This document shows, piece by piece, positions 10,714-25,295 of a DNA stretch of 64,000 nucleotides (position 1 is the first letter of the stretch; each line of letters starts with the position of its first letter). Position numbers and translations under genes: made by a program. Below the pieces are notes generated by a model. That model ran no database searches, was not told the DNA's origin, and saw only the letters and a list, made by a program, of their open reading frames with translations. Source of the DNA: Acanthaster planci (Eukaryota; Echinodermata; Asteroidea; Valvatida; Acanthasteridae); the NCBI RefSeq assembly GCF_001949145.1, contig NW_019091418.1:128282-192281 (forward strand). Direction: 5' to 3'.

Positions 10714-13700
10714 ATTATCATGGATATTAAGGCCCGTTTCAGAAGGCTTTATGTCTCGTTGTAAGGTGCGCAGTCAGTTTACTATAAACAATTGTAGGTT
10801 TTTTTGCTTTGTGATGAGGTCATGTTGCTGACACGTGACCGGCTTTTCGACACACTTTTTTTTTAAACAATGGCGGTGGCTCACTCGCCTACCGTGATTG
10901 CTGTACACATGTAATAGTGGACATGGTATGTAGATACTGTCTGGAGATAAAAAGAAAAAAAAATAAGCTTCAGCCAGGAAATTTAAATGGGGTTTGAAAT
11001 TTGTGTGTCGCTAATCTCACCAGAGCATTCGTTAAATGGTGGATTTGTACCCTACTGCCTTAGAATAATCTGTAGCTTATTATATGCCCCATTAAGTTGC
11101 AAGTTCTAAGAAGATACCTCACGGTGACATGAAACCCTTCATAGTGTTTTTTTTTTTATTTTTTTTCTCCTTATTTTAGTAATTGTTACCGATTGTATGA
11201 GCCAACACACGTGTAGGATGGGCCTACCACACCCACATTGGCGGCATCGCCAATGATTCAATGTAGGATTCTGTTAAAACAGTGATAAAAACTACAGGTT
11301 AGTACAATTAGAACGGGGCGTGGTGGAGATGTCTAGAGATGATTATGACATCCATAGACGGCTTGTCTGTCATGACGCATTTCACAAGCAAAAATTAGGT
11401 AGAGGATTTTGAGATGAAGGAAAAGCGTTGAACTGACTCATTGTATGAGGCACGTATACCAGGCAAAATAGGACATAACTGCGTGTGGAACCAATGATAT
11501 ATGTCAATTTCAACTTAAAGACACGGCTACCAAAATAGGAGGCAAAAGACTAAAAGACGCATATTTTGGCATCCCTCCATCGAACTTTTCTGTTGGTTTG
11601 TTGCGGTACAGACTCGAACTTAGCGCGAGTAACACGTGGCCTTTCTTGTATTCAAATGAGAAACGAGTGTGGTCAAAAACCGCAGTTGCTCAGATCATCC
11701 GATAGTTTATGTCAGGGATCACCGGTTAGGGGTCACGTGAGAAGCTCAGTCTTTGTATTCAAAATGACAGTAATGAGTGTATTCAAGATGGCAATACGAA
11801 AGAGGAACGTCATCAGCCAAAAGGCTGGCTCGAAAATCTCGGTTATCGTAAAATCCTGGGTGCATTTCACCAAAGTTTTGAACACCGATTACAGATTAAA
11901 ACTAACTTGAAGGCGTGTGTTAAACTTTGACGGGCTTTGTCAAAAAGCCAATTGAGTTTTAAAATCTTATTGGACTGTGTAATTGTGGTGTTTATCTTGA
12001 TGGTGTCGTTCCGTGCAAAACCCAAGGTAACTTCCCCCAGTGATTTTAATTGTAAAAGCACTCTCGATCCCCTTTCTTTTTCCATTCACAGTGCATGAAC
12101 TGAAAAGGGCATCTTTGGTTAATGGTTTGCTTTCTGTTCCCTTCCCACCCTTGTCCCTCACTTGTTTAGCATGCGATGGTTTGAGGTCGATTAAATTAGA
12201 GTTTGCAAACTTGGACGTGGCCTTTGCCTTCTTCTGTAAGATGCGGTTATAGCAAAACATGGCTTCTCGACGATTGGCCATTTTGGAGGCAATAGGATCT
12301 GAGATTGGAACCCTTCGGAATGGATAACTAGTTCTCAGTGGTCTGAAAATACTTGCATTCAGTTGGTGACAGTTCTTGAAAAAACACTGCAACTGTGATG
12401 CGCAGTTGTCCCCAACACGGGAACCAGGCGAATCTCTTAAATAATGTTGGACAACATATTACCCAGCCTTGATAGTTTCTCGCCTAAAATTTATGCGAAC
12501 GTGAGTCATTACCAAATAGTTGTTAAAAATAATGCTAAGCGCCCGTCTGCGTTTTACCCAGAATTGCGACCTGTTTCTCAGCCATTATGCGATTCACCTG
12601 GTACCCGACGGGAAATTTTTTTTTGTACAAATTTAAGTGCACGCTTTTGTGACCACTGCACCTATTCATTTGGAAGTTGCACAAGGGAACTGATGTCCCT
12701 TACCATATGTATCCACTTTATTCAGAAAATTCTAATTCGAAATTTGGGGAATACGGGTGTTTTTATGCTTCATACCTGCTGCGATAAGGACTCGAAACAA
12801 GGCTTCGTAAAATATAGGAAATGAATGCCCTCCGTGTGGCTCCATCACCCCACCGGATTGTGAAATTCTCTCTGGGTACAAAAAGCGAAATTGTCTGTAT
12901 TGTTGCATTGAAGAGATCTGTAATATCATTTTCTATCCCTGGTTTGTAGGAGAGAAAAAAATAGCGTTAAATTTAGCACCCTCAATGGGAGTTACTTTTG
13001 AGGGTAGAGTTTGTTGTCTTCATCATGTAAAGAAAACAACGTTGAAGGGAAAACTTGGTATTGCAGACAACGAATGCAACACGATGGACCACTTTGCGTG
13101 TAACGTTAGAATAAAAACTTTTCAACTGACACAAAAGGTAACAAAACTTCAGCCATGAATCAATACTTAGAAAAGGCATGATCTTGGTGATCTCCCTGCT
13201 TAAAATTAAATGGTCAAAAAGCAGGTCTAACCGGTCGATCCGAAAGCTTGACCTTATACACTGTAATCAGCATTTTAGGTCTGCTAATCAATCCTTGTCT
13301 TGAGAATTCTGTGGGATCACTTCCCGACTGCGCCAGGACTGATTAAAGCAGCTGTCCCGTTAGCAGATGGGCTAGCAATGGAGCAGCAACTCATTCGGGC
13401 ATCTGGTTGCGGGCAACTTGCCGCGTGCCTGTCCGCGCAGGCGGCCACGGCAGCCGCGCGAACGAACCCTTATTTGTAGGCAGCGGTTGCCAGTTGTGCA
13501 CATCAGGAAATTGAGATAGATTGAGTTGTCGATCGTATGTTTGAAATAGGCACAATCTGATTGAACACTTGTTGCCTATCAGTCATTAGGTATTCAATTG
13601 AATTGTGAAAAGGCAAATGCGTGTGTAGTTGGTCGAAATTGGATCGCTGCCCGAGAACAGGAAAATCGGCAGTTCCTCAGCGTATGTGGTTGGCCTTGCG

Positions 13701-16700
13701 CCTCCTTGAAACGCAGCTCTTAGCTGAGAGAGTAATATTTGCGAATGCCAAAATACTGGTTTAATACCAGAGGTGAAGAAAATAATTTGACTGTCAACTG
13801 TTGATGTGATTGCCTAAACCTAATGGTAACTGTCTGAATATCCTTGGTTCGTTCTAGTTGGGCACGAAGTTGTGTCCCGCAGCAAGAACGTTTGTCAGTT
13901 GTTTTTCTACCCAGAATTCACACTTAGGAAATGGCAAGAATAGGCATCTTGCGTGTTGGACAACTTCGAGTTGAGATATATTTTTGGAGCAATTTCAGTT
14001 CAATGGGAAAATGTCGACACATGCGGACACACCAGTGTTAAGTTTGCTTGTTCTTTTTTTACTGTGAAGGCATGTTGGCTCTCTAGGCGACTGAAAGCCA
14101 CGTTATTAGCGAAACCTCCATGCAGCCCTGTGATGGTTGGACATACTGTTATTTTGACAACTGCTAAATGCATGTTAAATGTCATGAGCACAATCAGAGT
14201 AGGTGATTTCCATACAGCCGAGAATCATTTTTCATTATTAATTAAGGTTACCCTGGATGGCATCAAGGAAAATTGGAATCACTGTCGTCCTTCTGATTGC
14301 TTACCGGGAGCACTCAGTCTTAATTTGGGTGTCTCATTATTTTGACCCAGAGGCCGATGCTCAAAGCTCAAAGACCACCAGATGGATAGAGTTTGGCGTG
14401 TTGGTACACGTGGGTTGAGTTTCCAGTGCAAACAGGTGGACTAGGTTTGCGCGTTGGACAGGTGGCACTCGTTTTTCAGTCCCGTAATCTTTCTCCCTGG
14501 CCTTTTCCTCCCTCTTCTGCTCAAATTAAAGTCAGGCAACTGAGAAGGGATACATAGTTTTTATCACATAACGAATAATTAACAAACACTGTGTTTTGAA
14601 CGAAACAGAAATCACAGGATGATTGGATTCAATGATTCCGCTGAAACTATAGGTAGCCAGACGATCAACTTGACAATAAGTGCTGTCGATATTCATCACC
14701 TCATTACTGTCCGTGGTCATCGTAAACACAAATCACTGAAGTATGCCGTACATTCAACTTTTGTTGTTGTTGTTTTTTTTTGTTTTTGGTTTGTTTTTGT
14801 TTGTACGTAAACCACCCTGTTCCTGTGAACTCGAATTGGAAATTTGTTAATCAGATTGATGTTGGCGAAACTTAACCTTCGAAGTGGCAACGGACCATCA
14901 GAATCGTGAACCCCTATCCTCAAGCAATCGGCATATACTGAAAACATTTTTGTTAGTTGTGTGTGGACTATTAATAGGAAAACTAACAACACAATCCCTA
15001 CGTTAATTGTGTTGGCCGTCTAATCATAAGTTTGTAAACCCATATTGGTTGTATGTTGAAAGCCATAGCCAAATTAATTATCATTTTGTGTTTTTTTAAA
15101 CAATGACTTTTCTCTTTTTGTTGTTTCGTCATAGACTCTTGACCTCTGCCTGGTGTATGATAACCTTTAACGAGCGGAAATCCTGTTTCATTTCCATGTA
15201 AGCAGCCGTTCGATTTTGCTTTTAATATTTCCTGGTTCTCCGGCCCACTACATGACTCGAAGCTAATGTGTAGCAGATGCTAGATCCCAACAAGTCCCTT
15301 ACAAAATTCAGGATTGTTACGGTATGCATTCGAGGTTTGCATTCGAGAGACGGGTGGGACATCAGCCTATTACGACAATTATGACGGGGACAACTGCCCT
15401 CAGTACTCCAGACCTGTGACAAAGCGGTCTGTCTGAGTTGCATTGCCGATATCGTTGGGGAATAAAAATTACATGAACCACAAACATGTCTTTATACCGA
15501 CTGTGTGGACAGAAAAACACCCAGGCTCTCTATAACTATGGCCTCTTCCCTTCGAATGGGTGAAGCCTTTCAAAGTCTGTTCAGAAGAGTCGTCTCCGTT
15601 ATACCATGCCCCCCTGCTGGGCTACAGGATCATGTTACCTGCACAATATGACTCGACATCATTGGTCCGATAAAAATGAATGTCATGCTTTTCAAATCAG
15701 GACAAGTCACTACAGATTGGGACATTATGGCAAGGCTCTCTTTTTAAAGCACAATGCTACTGTCAAGTTCGGAGGAACACTACAACAGACATTGTGCAGG
15801 GAGTGCGTTATAGCACAAAGTTTGGGTACGTGCGAATCTAACTCAGGCTCTTGCCTCCCCTGTGTTGACAGAAACTAGCGAAGGCCGGTATTCTCCCCAT
15901 GCAAGACGTAGTGCAGTCCGTAGACCAAGGTGTCTCGTTCGGACGAAGAATATGTAGGCCATGGCACACAAGTATCCCCACAGCCTGACCCAAAACTGTC
16001 GGTGTCAACGGCCAAAGCCAGGCTAACCCTACCGAAAATTGAAATTAAAACCCCCGGATTTTTCCACCTCTGGCCCGTGATTGGAACATCCTTGCCTGCC
16101 CAGCGCTGACCTAAATATAACCCCCCTCCCCAAGGCCAAGAACCTCTCACAAGCTCACACCGGCGATGGCTCCGAATTATCCCCCGATTTCCGAGCTCCC
16201 GTGCCAGCTATGCGTAGCAATGAAGCAGCACTTTTCCTCTGCTTCGTCTCGTCTGCCCCCCCCCCGCGCCAAACTTTCATTAATCCCACCTCAGTCTCTT
16301 AAGGCCGATTTTGACGGCATTTAACCGTGGAAGGCAAATTGGCTACGAAGGGGCACCACGTTGTATTTTTTTTTCGGGGTGCTGAAAGCGCACCCTGTTC
16401 AGACGATCAGTTCATTGATCAGACATGACAGAGCTCTTTGACTTTAGAAACTTACACTGGGAAGTGTTTTCGATTCTGGAAACTATTCAAATTTTCAATG
16501 GAACAATCGCTTCAATCGGTGACATTTATGAACGATGATCAGCCGAACGTCAACAAAACAGTGAAATTAAAAACGTCGGCAGCTTTGATGGGATATATGC
16601 ATTGACCATTAAGCGTGGTAATCACAGTGGTTCATCCGGAGTACATTAACATGTAACAGTCGTCTGAATTTAAACGCCTGAAAGACCTACCGGACTTTTT

Positions 16701-19520
16701 TTCTTTTCCTCTTTGACATATTGTCAAAGGAAGCCCCCATTTTGAATGCTTCTGTCTTTCGTCGGTAAGATTATCGAGGGGACAATTAGGGTGGCATTTT
16801 CATAATCACTAACGTAGCCGCTAAAATTTGGAGCTTTCGTAGTGCTTCACCGCGCTTTCTGGGAACCTTTGAAAGAATGACAATTACACTTTTCCTGGTG
16901 GGTTTGTACCCAAACCTACGCCTACATGAAAGGCCAGTACTTGAAAAGTAGCATAAAAGCACCTGAAAACATGTCGTTTCTTGCATTTGGGAAGTTGTAT
17001 CGTGCTCTAAAAGAGATGTCAATTGAACTGAACAGAAAACTCATACATCTATGAAATTCGAGAACCTTGCCTTGTGGTCCAGGGATGTACAATGCATTGA
17101 CTGTTAGACTGGACACCTCATGCACTAAGTTAAACTTGGCACTGTTTCTCCAGTAATTAAGAGAAGCAAATGCAGCTGAGAGCAAAATGGGCAAGAACTA
17201 TTTTGCTGATGCTGTTTGCTTAAAAAAGTGTAACTGGGTGTCTGTTAACTCTGGAAATGGCACTGTGGTACGTTGCAAAGTTTCATTACCTTATGTGACG
17301 CTGATGTTAGCCTGCTTTATCACTCAGCGCATTGATATCTGATATCAGACATCCGTATCTATCTTACCTGGGGTCATGGATACACGACAAAATGCTTTGA
17401 AATTCTTAGAATCTCGTCAGAGAGACATCCGGATGATTTCCCATCAATCAAAAACATGTGGCTGGTATACTTTTTATGGCGAGGTGGATCATGCCGACGT
17501 TCTTGTGGATTTCAGTGGGTCGTGAAATGAATCTGAAAGAAGGTACTAAATTGCGTGTAAGACCAGAGAGAGTTTTTTAAAACGTGAACGGTGATTATGC
17601 TGGTGTACTGAGTAGTACCTTATTAATAATAGCCAAGCTATTGCAATTCTGTGCATTATAACCGCTACCGAGCAGCAAGTGGCGCTTCTTTGATTTGCTC
17701 CTCATGGGCATGCGCAGTATAGGGACCAGCTGGTGCACTAAATATGTCCACCGGAATCAACCCCAGTCATCTAGTAGGCCCTTGTACTGATGATGTCATA
17801 TCAGTATGTTTACTTGTACACTTTCCTATGGAGCCATTACTGCCCACGATCCATGAGCACCACGGGCAAAGCACACTCGTAAACAGAGTGTGGCGTCATC
17901 AGTATACGGAGGTCTATTCGGGTGACTTACAATTTGGAGCAGTCGGCGCGCAGCACCCGTAAAAGCTGCTCCTTTCATACGTATGCACGGCTGCCTGAAT
18001 CATGCATATGTAATGAGCTATGTAGTAGACTTTTTCAAAATTGCATATAATGGAATATCTTTACATAAATGAACAGTTGAGATATCAGTCTCATGTCCTT
18101 TGTAACAAATATGAATATTCGCGGTCTCTTTTGAAGGATATTAGCCGTAAAACGTAGGCTTTCGTGTGTAAAAATGAGGGTACAAAAACTGGTTTCAAAT
18201 CCGGGCCAGAATCTTCTTGACTGGAGAAAGATAGATATGTCCTATATCCAGCCAAGCAATAAGTTTTTACTTTTCAAGTCGTTGCAAAACAGTCAAGTGC
18301 ACCCAAATATTTCGTTATAGCAGATTTAGACTTCGTTAGCTTAACCGAGAAAACTGCCGTATGTGTTTCGTGAGAGACTATCTGTGATTGGTTGATTGAC
18401 ATGTTCTCTCTAATAGTGGCCAATCGAATGACTTCAGAGATACGCGTAAATGTGTGTGACCAAAATTGGGAACCCAGACTTTGCATTGAAGGAAACCTAG
18501 TAAATGTTGGTCGTTTAATTGGGAACCAGACTTACCATTCGTCTCGCAAAAATGTGAACACTGCAGGGATCGCTGAGCGAGTATTGCATAAAACTTTAAA
18601 ATTTTGATTGGCCCGGCAGCGAAAATGTTTGTATTAAAGGGTTGTTCAATCATGTTCCTGAAAAATTGTAAATCTCAATTTTATCCAGTTATTACGAAAC
18701 AGTCAGGTGCACTTAATAAAGAGGAGAGCAAGTTTGCGTCCAAATAAATTGTTGGGAAATTGTCGATCATCGCCGAAACATAACTTTACTGATTGTGAAA
18801 AGCTTCAACTATCTGCCCACCAAGCCATTTCGACCCACGAATGAAGCAACAGGTATCCCGGCGGGTTGAAGGGACGTTTTTTCGTTTTTTTTTTCTCGCG
18901 AACATCCATGTACTCGCGAGATCACTTTCGCGTGCAAATGGAATTGCCAAAATTGCTCATTAACAGAGGGGCTGCGCGCTGACGGGAAGAGCCTCCCACA
19001 CGTACAGTGTGACGGCAAATGTTGTTGGTGCCAGTCTCAGGAAATCATTTTAGACATTGGGGGACTGTGCGGTTAAGACTAATGGTCTTGTCAACTTCGT
19101 TTCAGAACTGTCACCAGGGTTTCACATTAGACCCGCGCTGTCAATGTTGAATTAGAGGAAAGAGACTCAAGCATATATTATTGAAATTTTTCAACTTGTA
19201 CCGTCGATTTTTCCCATTGATGTGCCCCGCCTCGTTCATCATAACGTTGGTTGGATGTCTCAACTGCAGACACAGTTTCCGTTTCCTGACGAGCAGTCAC
19301 TCCTTTGCCTTCCCCTCTGTCATGCGGACCGACCCCTCTGTAGTTCGTGGGGACCGGGAAAAAGGCAAGGATCGATTTGTTTCGCAGGTGCAGGGTGTCA
19401 ACAAAGGTGAAGTTGTGTGCCGTTCACCAAATCAGGAAGTCAAGTACTCTGGATTCATTTCAAGTGAACACTGATTCTGTCGACCTAAATTGTCCTGTTG
19501 ATGATCTCCTCTCAGAAACA

Positions 19521-19523
<3 letters not shown>

Positions 19524-19583
<60 letters not shown>
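19524..19583 (+). repeat. (GA)n microsatellite, about 60 bp
   Basis: Uninterrupted GA dinucleotide repeat of about 30 units. Length polymorphism is expected. The translated Arg-Glu run across it is an artefact. Confidence 0.98.
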
Positions 19584-19585
<2 letters not shown>

Positions 19586-21668
19586 CAGCAGCAATTGGAA
19601 AGAGCTGCCCCTTTGCTAGCATATTGCTCATGAAATTAATGATACATGAAGATCCTCGAATGCACATGATTGGTTTACAATTCTGATCTCAACAGTTTTG
19701 TTTTCTTTTTGTAATCAAACTGGGATCTCCTCTAGTGGTAACGATTTCTTCCTTATGTTTTCTTTCATCCTCTGGTAGTCAGAACAATTGCCATTTTGTT
19801 TCACTTTTGAAACGAATCCACATCGATAGTTGCCCCAAATCCAAAGCCGTGCTTTTAGATGTTGCTACATCGGAATCCCGTCAGATTTGGCCCTTCGGAG
19901 GTTCTTCGGGGCACACCTCGCAGTAGATCTGTCCTGTGGAGCGTGGCAGAGCGCAAGAAGTTTGTTTGCCTCGCCGGTATCTTCGAACTACGTCCAGGTG
20001 TGTTGACACGTGTGGCTGGTTAAGCAGCAGTGCTCACGGCTGGCTGGTGACTGGGGGCGAGTTGCTATGGATGCCGTTTGATCTTTCCCGCTCTCTGCAC
20101 ATTGGTCTGTCGCAATGCTTTGGTGTGGTAAAGCCGTCGATGGACTCATTCTTGACCAGGGCTTGTGACGGTTGATATTGTTTAAATGTGGCAGTTGCTA
20201 ATTGGTACACGTCTCAAGATTGGCTCTTGTGCTACTTCTAGGCATAACATATGATTTTGAGCCTGATATCAACTGATAGTAAAATGGTTTTTTTTGTTTT
20301 CGAAAACACAATTTCCCCCTATAGAGAAGACAGGAACCGTATATAACCTACTGGTTTGCAGTTGGGAAATTTTTGTGCTATTGTAAACAACATAGTTATT
20401 AGTTGTTTAAGTTGTTTACATGACTGTCTCGTGACATCAAACTATTTCTACCCTTGTTATGACAAAATGGATCGCTGAGACTTTTTGAAAGCACGGTAGC
20501 GGAAGGCATGCTGTGCGTTTCTATCGTGCATACGTTGAGCTGCCTGAATTAAGAGGGGTTTGAACTGCCTACCGTTCATCGCACGAATGTAATATTTGAT
20601 CACGTGTATTATTTCCTCAATGTCTGATTGCACAAACGTTCCTGTGAAACTGACCTGGGTAAAAGTAGACCAAAACCTCGTGTAGTCATTAGAAGAAACC
20701 AAAAAAAAAAAACGTTTTTAATTTTTGATTTTCGTACAGAGTTGCCTGCTTGGAGCCCGAAACATAGCCGCGCTTGTAACTTCAGATACATAAGTTGAGT
20801 GTCTGACTTCACCCCCCTTCCCTGCACAGTAACCGCAGGTCCCAGAATACAATGGAACGATTCAAATCGACAAATTCATGGGAAACGCCTATGCGCCGAA
20901 GGTGTACATTTTTGTGTGGTTAGTCATCAGCTTGGCATTTTTTACCACTCTTGAAGCTGCAAAAATAAATACACATTGGACACTGCAGACATTAATCTAC
21001 GCAGTGAGTTGGATTTTCGTCCACATATTTTGGTAATGCCGAAGTTAGTCTTTACCACCCAAACAGTCGTGCAATAAATCTAGACAAGGATTTCGATTTA
21101 TGCTCCGAAGGGACCGGATTGGAGCGACGACTATTAGGTAATTACTGTGCAACTGGTAGAGGCCTCTTTAGGCATGCTGTAAGGAAGACAATTTCGGGAC
21201 TAGCCATCTGTCCCTCTGAAGTCACTGTGAACCCCCCTTTACTAAAAGTTCACAACCGTCTGAGGTACTGGCTACGTGTAGGTTACACGGAACCTTAACT
21301 CGAACCAACGACTGGAAAATGGGAAATAAGTGGTTTTTCCAAACCGATTAGTCGCGAAGTGTCACGGGAACATGAACGGTAATGGTCGGGGAAGCGGGGC
21401 GACATCTCTGGTGGCATGAGTCACGGCGCATTCCTTAATCTATTCCTGTGTCGGGGGTTGGCGCGTCATTTTGTGGCCCAGTCTGCAATGTACAGTTTGG
21501 GGTGAGGCCGATGCCGCAGATTCCAACCGAGCTTAGTAAGGCACTGCGCCCATCTACACTATGGCCAGGGCCGAACTTTGTTGAGAAGTGGTCGAGGACC
21601 AGTCTAGAGCTGTGCAGACTACGCACTTTATAGACAAATCAGATCAGTCGCCATTACTGCGGTGGTAT

Positions 21669-21780
21669 CGCACTCACACGCATATTCTTCAGCTTTACGC
21701 GCGCGGGCATTTGGCAAATCACGACACCCTATTGGGCGAAGACACATGTAACGCGCGCGTACCACCTGTCGACGAGCACT
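21669..21780 (+). repeat. Dispersed repeat, copy 1
   Basis: The core CACTCACACGCATATTCTTC through CACGACACCCTATTGG matches 41495-41559 with only four differences in 65 bases. Both copies then continue to ACATGTA and ACCACCTGTC. The match fades on both sides and no terminal repeats are visible. The interspersed-element type is unknown. Confidence 0.75.
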
Positions 21781-22789
21781 GTGCCAGTGGCTTCTTATTC
21801 TGTTTGTTGACTTACACTAAAGCTGTCTGCTCTCGCTAAACGTAATAATATTTTCTGTAATTGGCAAATTTCTTTTCTCAGCTCCACGTGCTCGGGTGAC
21901 AATAACAGGATGAAGCTCCTTTTTTGTTGATCAACCAATAATCTCCCAACTTATACCCACGAATAATTGTAAGAAATAATATGAAATAATGACACAGTCG
22001 AAATGGATTTCACGGCTTTGTCAGACGAAGGCTCTTCGTTTTTCCTCCCAGCACTATCTATAGGCCTACCATTAGCGTTAGCCATATCATAACTGTTCAA
22101 ATTAAGATGTGCCACTGGTATCGAGTACCGGTATCGCACGGCGTTGCTTTTTTATGAGCCATTACTCTTGATGTTTATCGAATAATCACAACTTGATGAT
22201 ACATAACAGAAAGGCGTGTGCTGGATACGTTTACTCAAAAGAGTCCCAATTTTGACTCTGCACAAGACACGCTAAACGGATATGATGCAACTTGGCCCCA
22301 GCATGGAAATGTCTTCAATCTGTGGTTTTGGGGCTGGTTTTCGAAACATGACTTCTTGTTCCCCATGGATTCCCACGATCCGTGCACCAGTGTATGTCAG
22401 TGAATTGCCCGACATAATGCTTCTTGCCAATTCCCAATGGACACTTTTGGGCAGCTTGTGGGAAGAATTCACCCCGTAGATGTAGGTCATTTTCATTGTC
22501 ACCGTTCCTAACCCTTCATGTGCACATTTCCTGTTATTTGGCTCCTGTCTGTGCTGGTGGAAATGCAATACTCAACAGAAGTGAGCGACAATATCTTAAA
22601 TGCCAGTAGTTACTTTTCCACTCGAAGAAAAAACATGTTGCTTGCTCAAGACGGTTTCTGGTGATTGAACGCGACAACGTATCCGTTGTGATGTTGTTTT
22701 CGCGCCGGCCAGGTACCTCAAGAAACGAGGCACAGTGGGTTTCTTTATTGGAGTCCATCACCGTCAGCTGCCCTATTTCGGCGTGGAGC

Positions 22790-22960
22790 ACCGCCAGCCT
22801 TATCAATCACAGGGAGAGTCTTTCAGCAGGCCCCCGTTTCATTGGCCGGGAAACGACCCGCTGCACCGGCGCACGATATGCGGTCTAAATCGACGCGCCG
22901 GGCCGAGACGAGGCCAGGTGGCTTGGCCTGGCCCGCCCCTCTTCACGATATCACCATCAG
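22790..22960. other. GC- and CpG-rich patch in intron 1
   Basis: This patch is clearly richer in CpG than the surrounding AT-rich intron, with ATTGGCCGGGAAACGACCCG-like sequence and several CGCG or GGCCGG motifs. It could be a regulatory element or an unrecognised exon or promoter. No conserved protein frame is seen. Confidence 0.3.
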
Positions 22961-24487
22961 ACAGTCAACGAGCAGCCACGTCCCCTCCAGCAAAAATCCC
23001 TGCTTATTTCTTTCCTCCATTTCTGTCCTTGTATATTTGTTTTCGTCTTCTCGCCGTTGATTCCACCGTTTTACTCTGCCAACTGGATGGAAGGTGACGA
23101 TGGATGATTTATTAATGATTGTGACAACCGAATGGATTGCTGAAAGGTCCTGTATGGCGGCGATGACAGAAACCTTTTGGGGTGTATTCTATCACTGTGC
23201 AATGCAGTATACTTAAATTGGTCAACTATGGTAGGCGATTTTCTTTTGATGCTCCGAATATGTGTGATATCACTTCTTGAAGGGTAGTACGCAACACTTC
23301 GCAGATATGTGAGAATTTCACCCTGCAAGAGATGGCGTTGATATTTTGATCATCGTTATGCAGGGTGTCGATTAACTAACCGCTTCTCTTTGAGAGTGAA
23401 GTCAGCCGTCTCTGTAACCCCTGGGTCATGTACCAAGGGTTTTGTTTTGTTTTAACCTCCCGCACACAGCGGGCACACCAAGATGAGTTTTGTGAACATT
23501 TTAGTTCTTGTAGAGATGCAAATTTCTACAGATGTCCAGTAGATTAGTGGGAGAAGGTGAAATGGCAGAGCACCACCCCGTGGTGAACGGGGTCGACACC
23601 GCACAAGATTTAATGGTCGGTTTCAACTTCTAATGGTCGGTAAAAAAATAAATTATAAAGGAAACACGCTTAAGCTTTGTTGTGGTTTGAGGCTGGAACG
23701 AAAACTGCGCAAAGCTTGTCATGTCAAAATCTTTCTTATTTCCCTTTAACCTTGCGGAATACACGTTTGTTTGTTTGTTTTTTCTTGTAGTACCAATGTG
23801 ACATCAAACTGGGCGACGCAGGCTATGAATGATTTGACTCGATAACAACCCCGAATGATTGACATACAATGTAATTTCAAGCGCGCGTCAAAATAGCGCC
23901 CTCATCGGATGTCGATGAGCATTCACAGAAGCCGCACTCATGAAATTCTCTAGTTTGCAAGGGGAACTTATTCTGCGTGTCTGTTCTGTTAAAAACAAAA
24001 CGATAACTCATTCTCTCAAAGGTCAGGAAGTTCTAAACAACGGCACAAACCATCATTTCACAAAGGCTATGCACTCTATGTAAGGCCTGTCTTTTGAGTA
24101 AAAAATAAATCTGGACAGTTAGATCAAAACACTATCATGATCAAGCGCAATTGATTATCTAATTTCATTTGATTGCTACCTGTGCTGGGATGCTAAAGAG
24201 TTCGGGGAGGGGGAGCCTAATGTGTGGGTGCTCAGTTTGCCACATTAGCCAATCTGTCACGCCTCTGACATGGCGGAATTCGGTTGTGCACAGGATATCA
24301 CAGGATCGCTCCCGGGTGAAAGCTTGGTTTCGGTTGGTTAACAACATCCCTCCCAATAATTCGATTTTCCCCGTTCCCAAAATGCTGCATTTCTGTGTCT
24401 TGTTTATGAAGTATAAGCCCCGTTGGTCTCTGTAGTGTGTTGTTTACTATTGATTGTTTTGTTTTTTACTGTAAACCTCTCTCTGCA

Positions 24488-24728
24488 GGGGCTAATTTCA
24501 TAGAGCACAAAATTTGTTTAAGCACAAGAAAACCTTGCTTGATAAATCAAGTAACCCGCCAAAACTCCATGTGATGTATATTGTTTGGGGGATCGTATTT
24601 AGCTGTTTTTGGTTAGCATGACAATCAGATAGAGTTTTAGCTGGTAACCTTTGTTTACTAAGCAATGTTTTTTCCCGCTTAAGCAAATTTTGTGCTTAAG
24701 CAGCTCTAAGCTCTATGAAATTGGCCCC
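24488..24728 (-). repeat. MITE-like element, copy 2 (inverted relative to 825-1058)
   Basis: The reverse complement begins GGGGCCAATTTCATAGAGCT and contains GGTTACCAGCTAAAACTCTA and CTGATTGTCATGCTAA, in the same order as the element at 825-1058. The left tip on the + strand is GGGGCTAATTTCATAGAGC. Both have inverted-repeat ends and no coding capacity. The two copies therefore lie in opposite orientations about 23.4 kb apart. Confidence 0.87.
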
Positions 24729-24879
24729 AGAAGACATTACATGCTAACTTGATGCCGTCGGGACTTGAGACACCTTCATGTTTGAAGGTGAGGAATTGTA
24801 AAATGAGCATTGTTTCTGCCTCCTGGTCCCTCGTTATGTGTCTTGAGTGGGAAACGACATAACAGTTTAACAGATATAA

Positions 24880-25295
24880 GTTTTGCTATAGGTATGCTTC
24901 CTTTGATCACACTCCAGAAGCAAGCCATTAGAATTTGCACACTTTCACACCCTCGGTACCATACTGCACCTCTCTTTTCTAGACCCCACACATTAACTCT
25001 AACTGACATTGACATATTTCACATCGGCATTTTCATGTATAAGTTCATTAACAAACTTCTTCCTTCTATCTTTTCATCTTACTTGTCTGCAGTTCACGAT
25101 ACTCATGGGCACAGCGCTCGGTCTCTTAACAATCTTTACGTTCCTTTCACCCGCACAGCATACACTCTTAGAACACTTAGATCTCAGCGGCCACGCTTAT
25201 GGAGCGGTGTTTAGAAGGCTTTGAAAACACAGTTGTCTTTTGGTCGATTCAAGGCCTCTTTCAAATTGTTTTTAGTTTCCCAATACACAGCTTAG
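24880..25295 (+). pseudogene. LINE reverse-transcriptase C-terminal fragment, broken by a stop
   Basis: Family hallmarks in order are PLITLQKQAIRI, then HTAPLF, then IFMYKFINKLLPSIF, then HGHSARSLNNLYVPFTRT, then LRSQRPRLW. These are typical of the region after the RT palm/thumb in CR1- and Jockey-like LINEs. A TAG at 25212-25214 interrupts the frame right after RLWSGV. The same frame then continues with KALKTQLSFGRFKASFK, the usual C-terminal tail, and ends at TAG 25293-25295. The catalytic RT motifs and the endonuclease are absent, so the copy is dead. Confidence 0.85.

Noticed and set aside
12000-12026. Alternative first coding exon (ATG ... AAG|GTAACT) for the ERG-like gene
   Set aside because: It ends in a phase-0 AAG before a possible donor, but the nine encoded residues do not resemble the family N-terminus. 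Such short combinations are expected by chance in 44 kb.
19347-19619. Frame encoding a long Arg-Glu repeat
   Set aside because: The repeat is the (GA)n microsatellite translated and has no other support.
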